This document shows positions 33,341 through 42,428 of a stretch of DNA of 64,000 nt, piece by piece; the first letter of the stretch is position 1; every line of letters starts with the position of its first letter. The position numbers were made by a program, and so were the translations under genes. Origin of the DNA: Sphingomonas lacunae (GTDB lineage: Bacteria; Pseudomonadota; Alphaproteobacteria; Sphingomonadales; Sphingomonadaceae); contig NZ_CP053015.1 of the NCBI RefSeq assembly GCF_012979535.1, positions 1,674,001 to 1,738,000 on the forward strand, in the 5' to 3' direction. A model generated the notes under the pieces. That model was not told the origin of the DNA. It made no database searches and saw nothing but the letters and a program-made list of their open reading frames with translations.

Positions 33341-34225
33341 TCAGCGGGCCCGGAGCGCCTTGGCAAGTGACATGGTCGCGCTGCCGCGTCGCGCAGCCTT
33401 TGGCTGGTCAGGATGGGGGGACCAGCCGGAAAAATGAATCAGGCGAAGCTGTTCCAACGCCCTGCCATTGTCGCTGGCTGCGGCGAAGGCGCTATTGGCC
33501 CAATCCAGACCTTGGCGGGTTATGGGCCGTACAGCCCCGCTCAACATGTTGGTCCATGCAGCAGAGCGTAGATCGGCGACAAGATCGGCAAGGCTGGCAT
33601 AGGAAAGGGTCAGACGGTCGCAATCGACGACCGTCATGGTCAGACCGACTTTGGCCAACACATCGCCCATTGCCCGTGCATCAAGTTGCGGGTGCATGCG
33701 CGCAACGGCGACATCTCCGTCGCTATGCCGCATGACCTGACGCAGCAGTGGAAAGCTGCCGTCGCCAGGAAAGCAGCCGAGCAACAGTCCGTCGCCATGC
33801 AAGGCCAACCGGCAGCGCAGAAGCGCGCCCGGGACATCATTGACGCTTTCCAGACCGCCAGGCCAAAGGATGCAGTCAAAACTGTCTGGTTCAACCGGGA
33901 GCTGATCTTCTTCTCCGATGATGACACCAAACCGCTCCGCGAGTGTTGCGCTTTGCTCGATGAAGCTGATTTGGGCATTGGATGTCGCCGGAATGGCGGC
34001 AAGCCCCGCGATCAGCGACGGGCAGCGCCGGCCGATGATCAGGACATTGGCAAAGGTGCGTGTCAGATCGCCAAGCCGGTCAAGCAGTTGCTGGCCCATC
34101 TGGTCACCAAACCAGTCACCGCGCGGGCCGGGGTTGCGAGCGCGCCGCTGTGCGCGCCGGTTCCGATCAAACAAGTCCCTGCGGGCGGGCGTTGCGGATT
34201 GTGGTATATCGGTTGCGCTAGTCAT
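33341..34225 (-). CDS. SAM-dependent methyltransferase (BioC/NDUFAF5-like)
   Basis: A 294-residue protein of the class I methyltransferase fold. It starts like NDUFAF5-type proteins (LFDRNRRAQRRARN), then LLDRLGDLTRTFANVLIIG as the SAM-binding strand and FDCILWPGGLESVNDVPGAL as motif IV-like segment. NDUFAF5 homologues in alphaproteobacteria are linked to complex I assembly and are typically next to comF and grxC, as here. The SAM glycine motif is weak (IGRRCP), so activity could differ. Divergent from comF with 44 bases between starts. Confidence 0.8.
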   Translation of the reverse strand: MTSATDIPQSATPARRDLFDRNRRAQRRARNPGPRGDWFGDQMGQQLLDRLGDLTRTFANVLIIGRRCPSLIAGLAAIPATSNAQISFIEQSATLAERFGVIIGEEDQLPVEPDSFDCILWPGGLESVNDVPGALLRCRLALHGDGLLLGCFPGDGSFPLLRQVMRHSDGDVAVARMHPQLDARAMGDVLAKVGLTMTVVDCDRLTLSYASLADLVADLRSAAWTNMLSGAVRPITRQGLDWANSAFAAASDNGRALEQLRLIHFSGWSPHPDQPKAARRGSATMSLAKALRAR

Positions 34226-34269
34226 CGCGCCGGCTTGTGCCCCGAGTGGCTCAGGGTCACAAGTGAGCA

Positions 34270-35127
34270 ATGCAGCAGAACCATCCCGATCAAAACGAAT
34301 CGCCGGATGAGAGCACCGCCGGAACGGCGCTGCTGGCGCCTGTGTGGCGGGGACTGATGACAGCGGCCAAGGGAGTGGTGGACGCTGTTCTCCCCCCGCG
34401 CTGTGCCGCCTGTCGCGTGGTGACAGGCGGCGATGGCGGCTTTTGCGCTGATTGCTGGGCCAAGCTGGATTTTCTGGTGGGTCCGGCCTGCAGCCGGTGC
34501 GACGTGCCGTTCGACATCGCGCAAGGAGAGGGCGCCATGTGCGGGCAATGCATCGCGGATCCACCGCCCTATAGCCGAGTGCATGCGCCGCTGGTCTATG
34601 GCGAAGTCGCCCGTTCGATCGTCATGCGGTTGAAATATGGCCGACGCACCGGCTTTGCCCGTCTGATGGCACGGATGATTGCGGGTGCTGTTCAACGTGT
34701 GGAAAGGGCGGGTGATCCGCCGCTGATTGTGCCAGTGCCGCTGCATCGCTGGCGCCTGTGGAATCGCGGTTTCAACCAGTCTGCCGAAGTGGGCAGGCAT
34801 TTGGCGCATCTGACCGGCTGGCCAATGGAGGTGGACGCGCTGATGAGACACCGGCGGACACCGCCGCTGCGGGGGCTTGGCCGGACCGCGCGCTTGCGGA
34901 CTGTTGCAGGGGCCTTTTCTGCCAGACCTGAAAAGCGCAACCTGCTGGCTGGTCGCCGGGTGTTGCTGATCGACGATGTATTCACCACCGGCGCGACTGC
35001 CGCTTCATGTGCCAAGGCGCTCATCAGGGCTGGCGCGGCGGCGGTAGAGGTTGCTGCCTTTGCCAGAGTGGTCGATCGCGACCGGGCCGATCCGGATCTG
35101 TTGTATGGCCGCATTGACACGGGCTGA
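34270..35127 (+). CDS. comF: ComF family phosphoribosyltransferase-like protein
   Basis: A 285-residue protein with an N-terminal zinc-ribbon part (CAAC, CADC, CSRC, CGQC pairs) and a C-terminal type I phosphoribosyltransferase domain whose PRPP loop is VLLIDDVFTTGATAAS. ComF is needed for DNA uptake in competent bacteria; in many others its role is unclear. Family features such as NRGFNQSAEVGRHLA are intact. Confidence 0.92.
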   Translation: MQQNHPDQNESPDESTAGTALLAPVWRGLMTAAKGVVDAVLPPRCAACRVVTGGDGGFCADCWAKLDFLVGPACSRCDVPFDIAQGEGAMCGQCIADPPPYSRVHAPLVYGEVARSIVMRLKYGRRTGFARLMARMIAGAVQRVERAGDPPLIVPVPLHRWRLWNRGFNQSAEVGRHLAHLTGWPMEVDALMRHRRTPPLRGLGRTARLRTVAGAFSARPEKRNLLAGRRVLLIDDVFTTGATAASCAKALIRAGAAAVEVAAFARVVDRDRADPDLLYGRIDTG

Positions 35128-35186
35128 TACTCACCCATATCGCGCATGAAACGGACAATGTTTCCCGCACCACAGGATGATCAGCG

Positions 35187-35447
35187 ATGGCCAGGATCGA
35201 AATCTATACAAAGGCTTTCTGCCCCTATTGCCACCGCGCCAAGGATTTGCTGACCGCCAAGGGTCAGGCGTTCGAGGAATATGACATCAGCATGGGTGGT
35301 CCCCAGCGCGCCGAGATGATCGAGCGTGCCAATGGCGGCACCACGGTACCGCAGATATTCATCGACGGGCGGCATATTGGTGGCTGCGACGACATGATGG
35401 CGCTTGATCGCGCCGGCAAGCTGGACCCGCTGTTAAACCTGCAATGA
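35187..35447 (+). CDS. grxC: glutaredoxin 3
   Basis: An 86-residue dithiol glutaredoxin with active site CPYC (C12, C15), the cis-proline in TTVPQIFIDG and the GGCDDMMAL glutathione-binding end. It reduces disulfides using glutathione in the cytosol. The next gene (DUF1178) overlaps it by four bases (ATGA), and comF is 59 bases upstream, a conserved alphaproteobacterial order. Confidence 0.96.
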   Translation: MARIEIYTKAFCPYCHRAKDLLTAKGQAFEEYDISMGGPQRAEMIERANGGTTVPQIFIDGRHIGGCDDMMALDRAGKLDPLLNLQ

Positions 35448-35974
35448 TATCCTTTGACCTGAAATGTCAGTGCGGCCACGTCTTTGAGGTCTGGTTTCGG
35501 TCCAGCACGGACTATGAAGACCAGCAAAGACGCCGGCTGATCGCCTGCCCCCTGTGCAGCGGATCACAGATTGGCAAGGCGGTGATGGCCCCCAATGTTG
35601 CTGCCAAGGGCAATAGCCGCAGCGGCTATAGTGCACCGGTTGCGCCGGCTGAATTGTCTGACGGCGGTTCAGGCGCAGTGCCCGCAATGATCAGTGCCCC
35701 ACCAGTTTTGCCGGCATTGCCACCAGAAGCGGTCGCCATGCTGAACGCCATTGCCAAGTCGCAAGCGGAAATGTTGCCCCAATCGCGCTGGGTTGGGAAT
35801 CGTTTCGCTGATGAAGCCCGGGCTTTGCATCGTGCAGCGGAAGAGGGAGAGATTGACGCGCCTTCGCCAATCCATGGCCAAGCAACACCCCAGGAAGCGG
35901 AAGCACTGGCCGAAGAAGGTATCGCTGTGATGCCCCTGCTCGTCCCGGTGGTCCCCCCCGAGCAGCGCAACTGA
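35444..35974 (+). CDS. DUF1178 family protein
   Basis: A 176-residue protein. The N-terminus (MISFDLKCQCGHVFEVWFRS, then LIACPLCSGSQIGKAVMAP) is a zinc-ribbon-like DUF1178 module with CQC and CPLC pairs; the centre is Pro/Ala-rich and the end contains the conserved RWVGNRFADEARALH. Function unknown. It overlaps grxC (ATGA). Confidence 0.9.
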   Translation: MISFDLKCQCGHVFEVWFRSSTDYEDQQRRRLIACPLCSGSQIGKAVMAPNVAAKGNSRSGYSAPVAPAELSDGGSGAVPAMISAPPVLPALPPEAVAMLNAIAKSQAEMLPQSRWVGNRFADEARALHRAAEEGEIDAPSPIHGQATPQEAEALAEEGIAVMPLLVPVVPPEQRN

Positions 35975-36036
35975 GCAAAGCCGTTTGACGCACGGGCGGT
36001 TACGGCGTTAGGGACGGCTAGCGGCCGGTCCGCCAT

Positions 36037-36113
36037 GCACCCGTAGCTCAGCAGGATAGAGCATCAGATTCCTAATCTGGGGGCCACAGGTTCGAATCCT
36101 GTCGGGTGCACCA
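36037..36113 (+). tRNA. tRNA-Arg (anticodon CCT)
   Basis: The 77-base cloverleaf has acceptor arms GCACCCG/CGGGTGC, D-stem GCTC/GAGC, anticodon loop TTCCTAA with CCT at 36071-36073, T-stem ACAGG/CCTGT with TTCGAAT, and an encoded CCA. This tRNA is a common attachment site for integrative elements, and the DNA after it looks like an old scar. Confidence 0.97.
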
Positions 36114-36357
36114 CTCAAATTTGCGAGGCGTCGCTGTGCGCAAATGCACACCCCAATAGCCGAGATGTCCCTGTTCTCCCGAATAACAGGGCGCACAAGA
36201 TATCAAAACAGACGAAATAGCGCGATGAACAAGGTTCGGTCCGCGCTGGCGGTGATAGTTGCCTCCTCCAACAAAGCCACCGTTCAGCAAGATCACCAGC
36301 GCCCTTGAGAGCTGACGCTTTCATCTGGTTCTATCACTGTCGAGCGTGGCATCGACG

Positions 36358-36525
36358 CTATCTGCGATCGGCTAGTGACCGATGAGTGTCGCGCATCAGA
36401 ATGAGTTCTTCGATGCTGGTGCCGTCGGGGCGGCGCAGCAGGGAGAGCAGCTGGCCGGTCTTGGGGACGCGTTTGGCGCTCAGCAGCGTGACGACATTGG
36501 TGGCGGTATCTGCCTGGTCGGCGCT
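36358..36525 (-). pseudogene. gene remnant resembling a DUF3489-type protein
   Basis: A 55-codon frame without a start, bounded by TAG at 36526-36528 and ending at TAG (36358-36360). It translates to a piece with ATNVVTLLSAKRVPKTGQLL followed by SLLRRPDGTSIEELIL. That pattern (gQllxLLRRPdGtsIeEl) resembles the winged-helix part of DUF3489 proteins, which are common on sphingomonad accessory elements. It is too short to be intact and lacks a ribosome site. I take it as debris of an inserted element next to tRNA-Arg. Confidence 0.45.
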
Positions 36526-36540
36526 CTAGGGTTGCCGGTG

Positions 36541-36760
36541 CCAGCTTTTGCCATCCTGCTTACCAACAAAATCACCATTTCTTTGCGGTACAAACAATTT
36601 AGTCTCTGTAAAATTATGAAATATTTTGAATAAATACAATAAAAGTGACACATATCTTCAATTATATCTGCTACTCGCAGCAGATATATTCTATAATGTC
36701 TCATTAATATATTGACAAATGGGGAATTGTATTTAATTTATAATATGCCTTTTGGGGTTA
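36541..36760. other. AT-rich non-coding tract, probably foreign
   Basis: About 220 bases with markedly lower GC than any neighbour. It contains a 10-bp hairpin (36663-36672 with 36679-36688, loop of six), TATAAT at 36692-36697 and 36739-36744, and TTGACA at 36712-36717 (21 bases before the second TATAAT, longer than optimal). No convincing gene is present. Together with the remnant at 36358-36525 it fills the 742-base gap after tRNA-Arg; the parts at 36114-36357 and 36761-36855 show nothing I can name. Confidence 0.7.
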
Positions 36761-36855
36761 GCATTCGCCCGCATAACTCTTTAGGCCTGGCGGGAGAGTA
36801 CCCCCTCTTCCGCCAGTTTCGGGCGGTGGCCGTTATCCGATACATTGCGATCCTC

Positions 36856-38061
36856 TCATTGAACGAGCCCAACGACGAGATTGGGCAGTCTGGAATCATC
36901 CCAGTCTTGCTGGGGGCGGCCGATACGGACGATGGTTAGTCCCTCGCTCGGAATGACATAGACGCGCTGACCGCCCGAGCCGTCGATGAAAACTGTGTCG
37001 TCACGCTGGAAAGGTTCTGCAGATCGGACGACAGCCGGAACGCCAGGGCCGTAGGTGCGCGTCGGCGCATAGGGGGAACCCCGCCAGATATTGCGGCCAA
37101 AGTTGGGATTGGCGATTGATGGTGCCAGCATCGCTTCGACCCATTCAGCAGGTATCAAGCTCTCGCCCCGCCATTTGCCCTGATTGCGGATCAGTTCGCC
37201 AATGCGCAACCAATCCCTGGCACTAGCTTGCAAACAGCAGAATCCGCGGGGGCTGCCCCCTTCACGATCCAGCCAAAGCCGGGCATCCTGCGCGCCGATG
37301 GGTTGCCACAGGCGCCGCGACAAATAGTCAACATATTGCTGTCCCGTAGACCGTTGGAGTACCCACAAAAGATACTGGGTATTGGCGTTGGCATAATAGA
37401 AGGTATCTCTGGTTTCCGGATGCATCGGCCACCGTGCAATGGACCAGTCCAGATTGTTGCCGAAATAGGTCTGCCAGTAGGGACTGGCGGCGCTTTCGCT
37501 GACAGGGGGCGTCTGCAATCCGCTCCGCATCTCAAGCAGTTGGCGCAAGGTTATCGACCCGCGGCCATCATCTGGCAAATTCGGGAGATAGCGGGACAGC
37601 GGGTCATCAACACTGTTGATTGCCCCATCAGCAATGGCAGCTCCGATGAGCAGGGAGACAATGGCTTTATGCATGGACGCAGTGTCAAATCGGCTGGTCC
37701 TTGTGAAGCCTGGCGCGTAATATTCGTGTATGAGCCTGCCTTCTCGGGCGACCAAAAGTGCAAAGCTGTCTGTTTCGGAAGCAAACGCGCGGAGTTCTGG
37801 CTCAAGGTTGGCGACTAAAACGCGACGACGCGGAAAGCTGCTTGGGCGTCCCGGCACGTTGACCAATGGTTGATACCAATCAATCGACTCCACCAGTCTG
37901 GCGACAGGAAAACTGGCTCGACGCTCTTCGACACGGGCAATTTGTTCGGCCGATGGCCCATCGCCTTCTCCGCCTTCGGCAACAGCGGCATCTGCGAAAA
38001 GGATCAACAGACAGCTGAGTGCAAGGTAGGCGGCGCGAATTGGGGGTAACAGGGGGTGCAC
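36856..38061 (-). CDS. exported serine hydrolase (beta-lactamase/DD-peptidase fold)
   Basis: A 401-residue protein with a signal peptide (cleavage near DAAVAEG). It has the class C beta-lactamase-type catalytic motifs: SMHK (S129, K132) and Y-A-N (Y223-N225), with DGSGGQRVYV in the place of the KTG box. Such enzymes cleave esters, small peptides or beta-lactams; the substrate is not evident. It is the last of three same-strand genes with the TonB-dependent receptor and amine oxidase and may process the same compound. Confidence 0.88.
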   Translation of the reverse strand: MHPLLPPIRAAYLALSCLLILFADAAVAEGGEGDGPSAEQIARVEERRASFPVARLVESIDWYQPLVNVPGRPSSFPRRRVLVANLEPELRAFASETDSFALLVAREGRLIHEYYAPGFTRTSRFDTASMHKAIVSLLIGAAIADGAINSVDDPLSRYLPNLPDDGRGSITLRQLLEMRSGLQTPPVSESAASPYWQTYFGNNLDWSIARWPMHPETRDTFYYANANTQYLLWVLQRSTGQQYVDYLSRRLWQPIGAQDARLWLDREGGSPRGFCCLQASARDWLRIGELIRNQGKWRGESLIPAEWVEAMLAPSIANPNFGRNIWRGSPYAPTRTYGPGVPAVVRSAEPFQRDDTVFIDGSGGQRVYVIPSEGLTIVRIGRPQQDWDDSRLPNLVVGLVQ

Positions 38062-38143
38062 GAAGAGGGAAACCTTGTTTTTTCAGTGCATTCGACAAAC
38101 AGCGGGCGAACAGCAGAAACTGTTCGCCCGCTGCCAGACTGCC

Positions 38144-40549
38144 TCAGAAGTTGAACGACACGGTCGCGCCGAGCGTTCTCCGGTCACCAAGCAAGGTGCC
38201 ATAGGTGACGCCCGAACCCGCACCGGATCCGGCGAAGGTGGTGAACGCATAAGCAACATATTTTTGGTCAAACGCGTTCTTCGCCCACAGACGCAGCGAC
38301 CAGGCTTCGCTGCTGATACCAATGCTGGCGTCAACCAGTTCACGCGACGGCGCATAGGCCGTGTTGGTGTTGTCCGTGTACTGACGGCCGGTAACCGACA
38401 CATCGACGCGGGTCACCAGATCGATGTCGCTACCAAACATGCTGCCAATCGGCTGACGATAGGTCATGCCACCGCTGAGTTGCAGTTCCGGTGCGCGCGG
38501 AATCGACCGACCCGAAATGTCGCTCGAATACACACCCGTTGTCGGACAGGTCGCCAAGGAGGTGCACAGCGCGCGCGGAATCGTGTCGTCAACAGTGCCG
38601 GCGGCAAAGCGGCTGTTGGCATAGGCCAGACCGGCATTGAAGGTCAGCGAACGGGTCGGGCGGATGATGGCGGTCAGTTCAAAGCCATCGACATTGGCAC
38701 CGGCGAGATTGCGGATGATCGCCGGCTGGCCCAGGTTGACCGACTGGTTACCCTGCAAATTGTTCCAATCGGTATGGAAAATTGCCGCTTCCAACGTCAC
38801 CGCGCGATCCAGCAAAGTGCCCTTCACGCCAAGCTCATAGGTCCAGTTCGATTCGGGCAGAAAGACCTGCTGTGCAGCCGTTAGCGGGTTGGTGGCCGTT
38901 GGCACGTTAAAGCCGCCGACCTTCGCGCCCTTGGCCGCAGACGCGTAGATCAGCCAATTGTCATTGGGCTGATAATCAACGGTGAAGCGCGGAGTGAATG
39001 CGCGAAACTCACGTTCGAACAGCGTACCCGTCCGTGCGCCAGCGGCGGTTACACCCTGTTGGCGCACCCGTTCCCAGCTCTGGCGGGCTTCCGCAGAAAC
39101 GCGGAGGCCGTCGGTCAGCTCAAGCGAGACAAGGCCGAATACCGCGCGATTGCGTTCATCGCGCTGCGTGGCACCATAGCCGCTGAGCGGGGTGGTGATG
39201 TTGGCGAACACGTCTGTCGTCGAATTGGGGGCCAAAAATGCGGTCCCGCCAAAGCTGAAGTCATCCACCGTGCCAGCAAATCCGCCCAACAGAATGCGCA
39301 GGCCACTGGTTTCATATTGCGCGCGCAGTTCATGGGTTTTGGATGTGAGGCTGCCGTTGCCGCGGGCATCAAACAGAACCTGCCCCAGGAAGAAGGGAAA
39401 AGCCGAACCGTTGAGCGGATCACCCGAAAGCGTGGCGACGTTGGTGGCGTTGGCATCGGTGTAGCCGAACTGATAGGTCAACGACAGGGCATCGGTCACA
39501 TCGATTGCAACGGTCGCGCCCGCCACGTCGGATTGTCCGTCTTGGCCATAGGACCGGCGGTCGACCAGCAAGCCTGCGCGGCGCGGGTCGCCCGCACCGA
39601 TCGGCGGATTGACCGGCAGCGCGCCACAGAAGAGAGCATTGGCACCATTTGCCGCCGGACTGGCTGGCGCTGCGAAGGGTGTGCAATTCATCGCATTGCC
39701 GCGACTGATGGCGAAGGTACTCGACAATTGATAGGTGGCCGCGCTCTCAATGAAGATGTCGCGGTGACTCCAGAAACCGTCAATACGGATGTTATCGGTT
39801 GGCTCGATGGCAATCTGCGCCAGGACTGAACGGTTCTCATAGCCGTTGAGCCGCCCCTCGGTCACCAGCGAGTCACCAGTCAGGGCCGCCGCGCCGGTAT
39901 TGGCATTGCGCCATGTACCGTCAAAATCAGCCAGCGATCCGGCAACACTGATCGCGGCAAAGCCGCCCAAGGGCACCGACAGCGATCCGCGCAATTCGCG
40001 CCGGTCATGGTTGCCAATCGTCGCTTCGAAGCGGCCACGGACATGCTCCATGTCGGGCCGGCGGGTAACAATGCTCACGGCACCCGCAAAGGCGTTGCGA
40101 CCGAACAGGGCCGACTGCGGTCCCTTGACAACTTCAACGCGTTCAATGTCGAGCAGATCGCTGTCGACCTGATAGGAACGTTGGAGATAGACACCGTTAA
40201 AGAAGGTGGCGACATTCTGCACTGGATTGGTCACGCGCGTTTGTGCCTGGCCGCGGATCACAGGCTGCGCGAGCGTGCCGATCGTCCTTTCGAAGGTGAA
40301 GCCGGGCGTCAGACGCGACACTTCATCAAGGCTGCGAGCACCGGTCTGCTCAAGCTGTTCGGCGGTCACTGCCGAGATGGCGAGCGGAACTTCGAGAATG
40401 CTTTCATCGGTCTTGCGGGCGGTGACGATCAGGTCATCACCGTCGCCTGCATCGGCTGTTTGCGCAAAGGCGCTGGCACTGATGGCCATGGCCCCAATGG
40501 ACGTGGCAAGCGCCAGTGCCGTTCGCGTGCATAGAGAATAGGATTTCAT
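38144..40549 (-). CDS. TonB-dependent outer-membrane receptor
   Basis: An 801-residue receptor. After a signal peptide (ends SAFAQ) the TonB-box region DDLIVTARKTDESILEVPLAI is followed by the plug domain (QTGARSLDEVSRLTPGF, GVYLQRSYQVDSDLLDIERV) and a 22-strand barrel ending in GATVSFNF with the terminal phenylalanine needed for insertion. The ligand is unknown; the neighbours (flavin amine oxidase, serine hydrolase) suggest an organic nitrogen compound rather than a siderophore, which is inference. Confidence 0.95.
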   Translation of the reverse strand: MKSYSLCTRTALALATSIGAMAISASAFAQTADAGDGDDLIVTARKTDESILEVPLAISAVTAEQLEQTGARSLDEVSRLTPGFTFERTIGTLAQPVIRGQAQTRVTNPVQNVATFFNGVYLQRSYQVDSDLLDIERVEVVKGPQSALFGRNAFAGAVSIVTRRPDMEHVRGRFEATIGNHDRRELRGSLSVPLGGFAAISVAGSLADFDGTWRNANTGAAALTGDSLVTEGRLNGYENRSVLAQIAIEPTDNIRIDGFWSHRDIFIESAATYQLSSTFAISRGNAMNCTPFAAPASPAANGANALFCGALPVNPPIGAGDPRRAGLLVDRRSYGQDGQSDVAGATVAIDVTDALSLTYQFGYTDANATNVATLSGDPLNGSAFPFFLGQVLFDARGNGSLTSKTHELRAQYETSGLRILLGGFAGTVDDFSFGGTAFLAPNSTTDVFANITTPLSGYGATQRDERNRAVFGLVSLELTDGLRVSAEARQSWERVRQQGVTAAGARTGTLFEREFRAFTPRFTVDYQPNDNWLIYASAAKGAKVGGFNVPTATNPLTAAQQVFLPESNWTYELGVKGTLLDRAVTLEAAIFHTDWNNLQGNQSVNLGQPAIIRNLAGANVDGFELTAIIRPTRSLTFNAGLAYANSRFAAGTVDDTIPRALCTSLATCPTTGVYSSDISGRSIPRAPELQLSGGMTYRQPIGSMFGSDIDLVTRVDVSVTGRQYTDNTNTAYAPSRELVDASIGISSEAWSLRLWAKNAFDQKYVAYAFTTFAGSGAGSGVTYGTLLGDRRTLGATVSFNF

Positions 40550-40651
40550 CTTATTTACCCCCCTGTTTGGTTGTGGTCATTGAATGACGATCGGCCTTGT
40601 TCTGTCGCCAGCTGAACGCGCTCGAGTCGGGCCGGGCAGCGGAACGCCGGT

Positions 40652-42211
40652 TCAACCGACCCGCTCCAATATTTCAAAGGCGGCTCGTTCGCCGCTTTCC
40701 AATGCTGCCTCCATGCCGAATTCGAGGCGACGGGTATGCTCGCCGGCGAAATGCAGCATGCGGAAGGGCTCAATCATCGCACGACCAAAGCGGGTGACCT
40801 GGCCCGGCGCAAACATGTGCCGACAACCGCCAATCAGGGGCACCGTCTGCCAACCAAAAATGCCACTGAAACGCAGTTTCCCGCGCGCAGCGGGACGTAT
40901 GCGGCCGATTTCCGCCTCGATCAGCGCCAATGCTTCGGCCGGTGCAAATTGATCCATCCGGCTGGCGGCGGCACCCGTCAACACCACCATGAAGCGGTGG
41001 TGCGTGTCACCACCTCGCTTGTGCAAAGCCCAGAACATCTTGACCGGTCCATCGGTAAAGAAGGAAGGGTCAATCCCGTCATCCCAGAACGGCTCAGTGA
41101 TGGTGCCAAAGGCGCGCGTTGTATGGGCATAGCCCAGTTGCGTGATCGCCTCCGCCTGCGGCCCGGCGGGCATGGGGCTGATCGATATTCGGCGCAAGCT
41201 GGTAAAGGGCACTGAGGATACGACGAAGTCGGCAATGAAACGGCTTCCGTCAACACAATCGATCACGGCCCGAGAGCCCGACAGTTCGATTGATCCTACC
41301 GTCTTGCCGGTCCTCACCGCGTCGCCAAGCGATGCCGCCATCGCCTTGGGCAAGCGTTCGCAACCGCCTTCAATATTGTTGATCAGCGCGAGACCGCCGT
41401 TGGGGTCGCGAACATTGTCGAACCCGTATGGCCGTTCCTCCCGGCCCAATTCGACATTGCCGAACCGTGCATCGAAACGGGCGCGAGTCTGTTCCTGCAT
41501 CATCGACAGGCATGATGCCGACCAGGCATCATTGCCCGTACCAGACAGGTTGGCGAGGTGGAGCGCTTCGGGCGAATGGCCATGGCGCTGGAGCAAGTCT
41601 CCCAGCGATATGTCCAGGTCGGCACGGGCAGGGTCGAGCCAGTCGCTGAGGTCGGACAAATTGTTGTACCGCCCCATCAACTGGCCACCCAGCAAGGCTG
41701 GCTGGATGGTGCGCTCGTCACCGACGAGCAAGTTTGCCGCAGAACTTTCCCAATCAGCGGCATTGGTCCACTGGCCACGGATATGGCTGGCCATGGCCAT
41801 GAGATTGCGGTCTTCCGGGATCAAAGGCAGGCTGAACTGTCTGCACAGGTCAATCACCCGAGCATAGGACCGGCCAATCTGGCTGGCCCCGAATTCAGGC
41901 ATGTTTTCAAGCCAGTCTGCGGTGTAGACGCGTCCGCCAACCCTGGACGCCCCCTCGAGGACGATGACGTCCAATCCTGCCTGCTGCAACAGCATTGCCG
42001 TATAGAGGCCAGCAAGACCTGCCCCGATAACAACCACTGACTTGCGTTCCGGACCGCCGATCTGTTGCGGTTCGGTTGCACGGGCTGTGGCGCCCGAGAG
42101 AATGAACGGGGCGCTTGCCAGTCCGGCTAGAATGTCCCTCCGAGTGGTTTGCAACGCGCTGCTCCAAATCAGGCTATAGTTCCGCCGCCTCGTCGTCGGC
42201 ATGGTGATCAA
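40652..42211 (-). CDS. Tat-exported flavin amine oxidase
   Basis: A 519-residue FAD enzyme. A twin-arginine signal (TTRRDILAGLASAPFILSG, RR at 24-25) directs folded export. The dinucleotide fold GAGLAGLYTAMLLQQAGLDV (GxGxxG at 63-68) and SRVGGRVYT are typical of monoamine oxidases; the end FAGEHTRRLEFGMEAALESG is the second FAD motif. It oxidises an amine in the periplasm. It is followed by the receptor gene after 102 bases. Its start faces the LytTR regulator across 217 bases. Confidence 0.9.
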   Translation of the reverse strand: MITMPTTRRRNYSLIWSSALQTTRRDILAGLASAPFILSGATARATEPQQIGGPERKSVVVIGAGLAGLYTAMLLQQAGLDVIVLEGASRVGGRVYTADWLENMPEFGASQIGRSYARVIDLCRQFSLPLIPEDRNLMAMASHIRGQWTNAADWESSAANLLVGDERTIQPALLGGQLMGRYNNLSDLSDWLDPARADLDISLGDLLQRHGHSPEALHLANLSGTGNDAWSASCLSMMQEQTRARFDARFGNVELGREERPYGFDNVRDPNGGLALINNIEGGCERLPKAMAASLGDAVRTGKTVGSIELSGSRAVIDCVDGSRFIADFVVSSVPFTSLRRISISPMPAGPQAEAITQLGYAHTTRAFGTITEPFWDDGIDPSFFTDGPVKMFWALHKRGGDTHHRFMVVLTGAAASRMDQFAPAEALALIEAEIGRIRPAARGKLRFSGIFGWQTVPLIGGCRHMFAPGQVTRFGRAMIEPFRMLHFAGEHTRRLEFGMEAALESGERAAFEILERVG

Positions 42212-42428
42212 CTAGCTAGGAGCGTCTGATTAGAGGAACGTAATGCCGCAATCATGCCGGCCTGCACGAACGACACGGCTGATTGCACGAACGGCGCAGA
42301 GTCCATTTGTCCATCTTGGCGGATATGTCGCTGGAGACCCAGGCTGTTCGCCAGCCGGACAGGTCTGAAAGGGACTGTCCGACAGGTGGCATTTTTCTGG
42401 TACAGTGAAGTATTGAAAGGACAGGATC

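Noticed and set aside
36480-36704. 74-residue minus-strand frame in the AT-rich tract
   Set aside because: No ribosome site, no family pattern, and the DNA composition suggests decayed non-coding sequence.
36037-36855. Intact integrative element at tRNA-Arg
   Set aside because: No integrase gene and no second copy of the tRNA 3' end were found, so only a scar is claimed.
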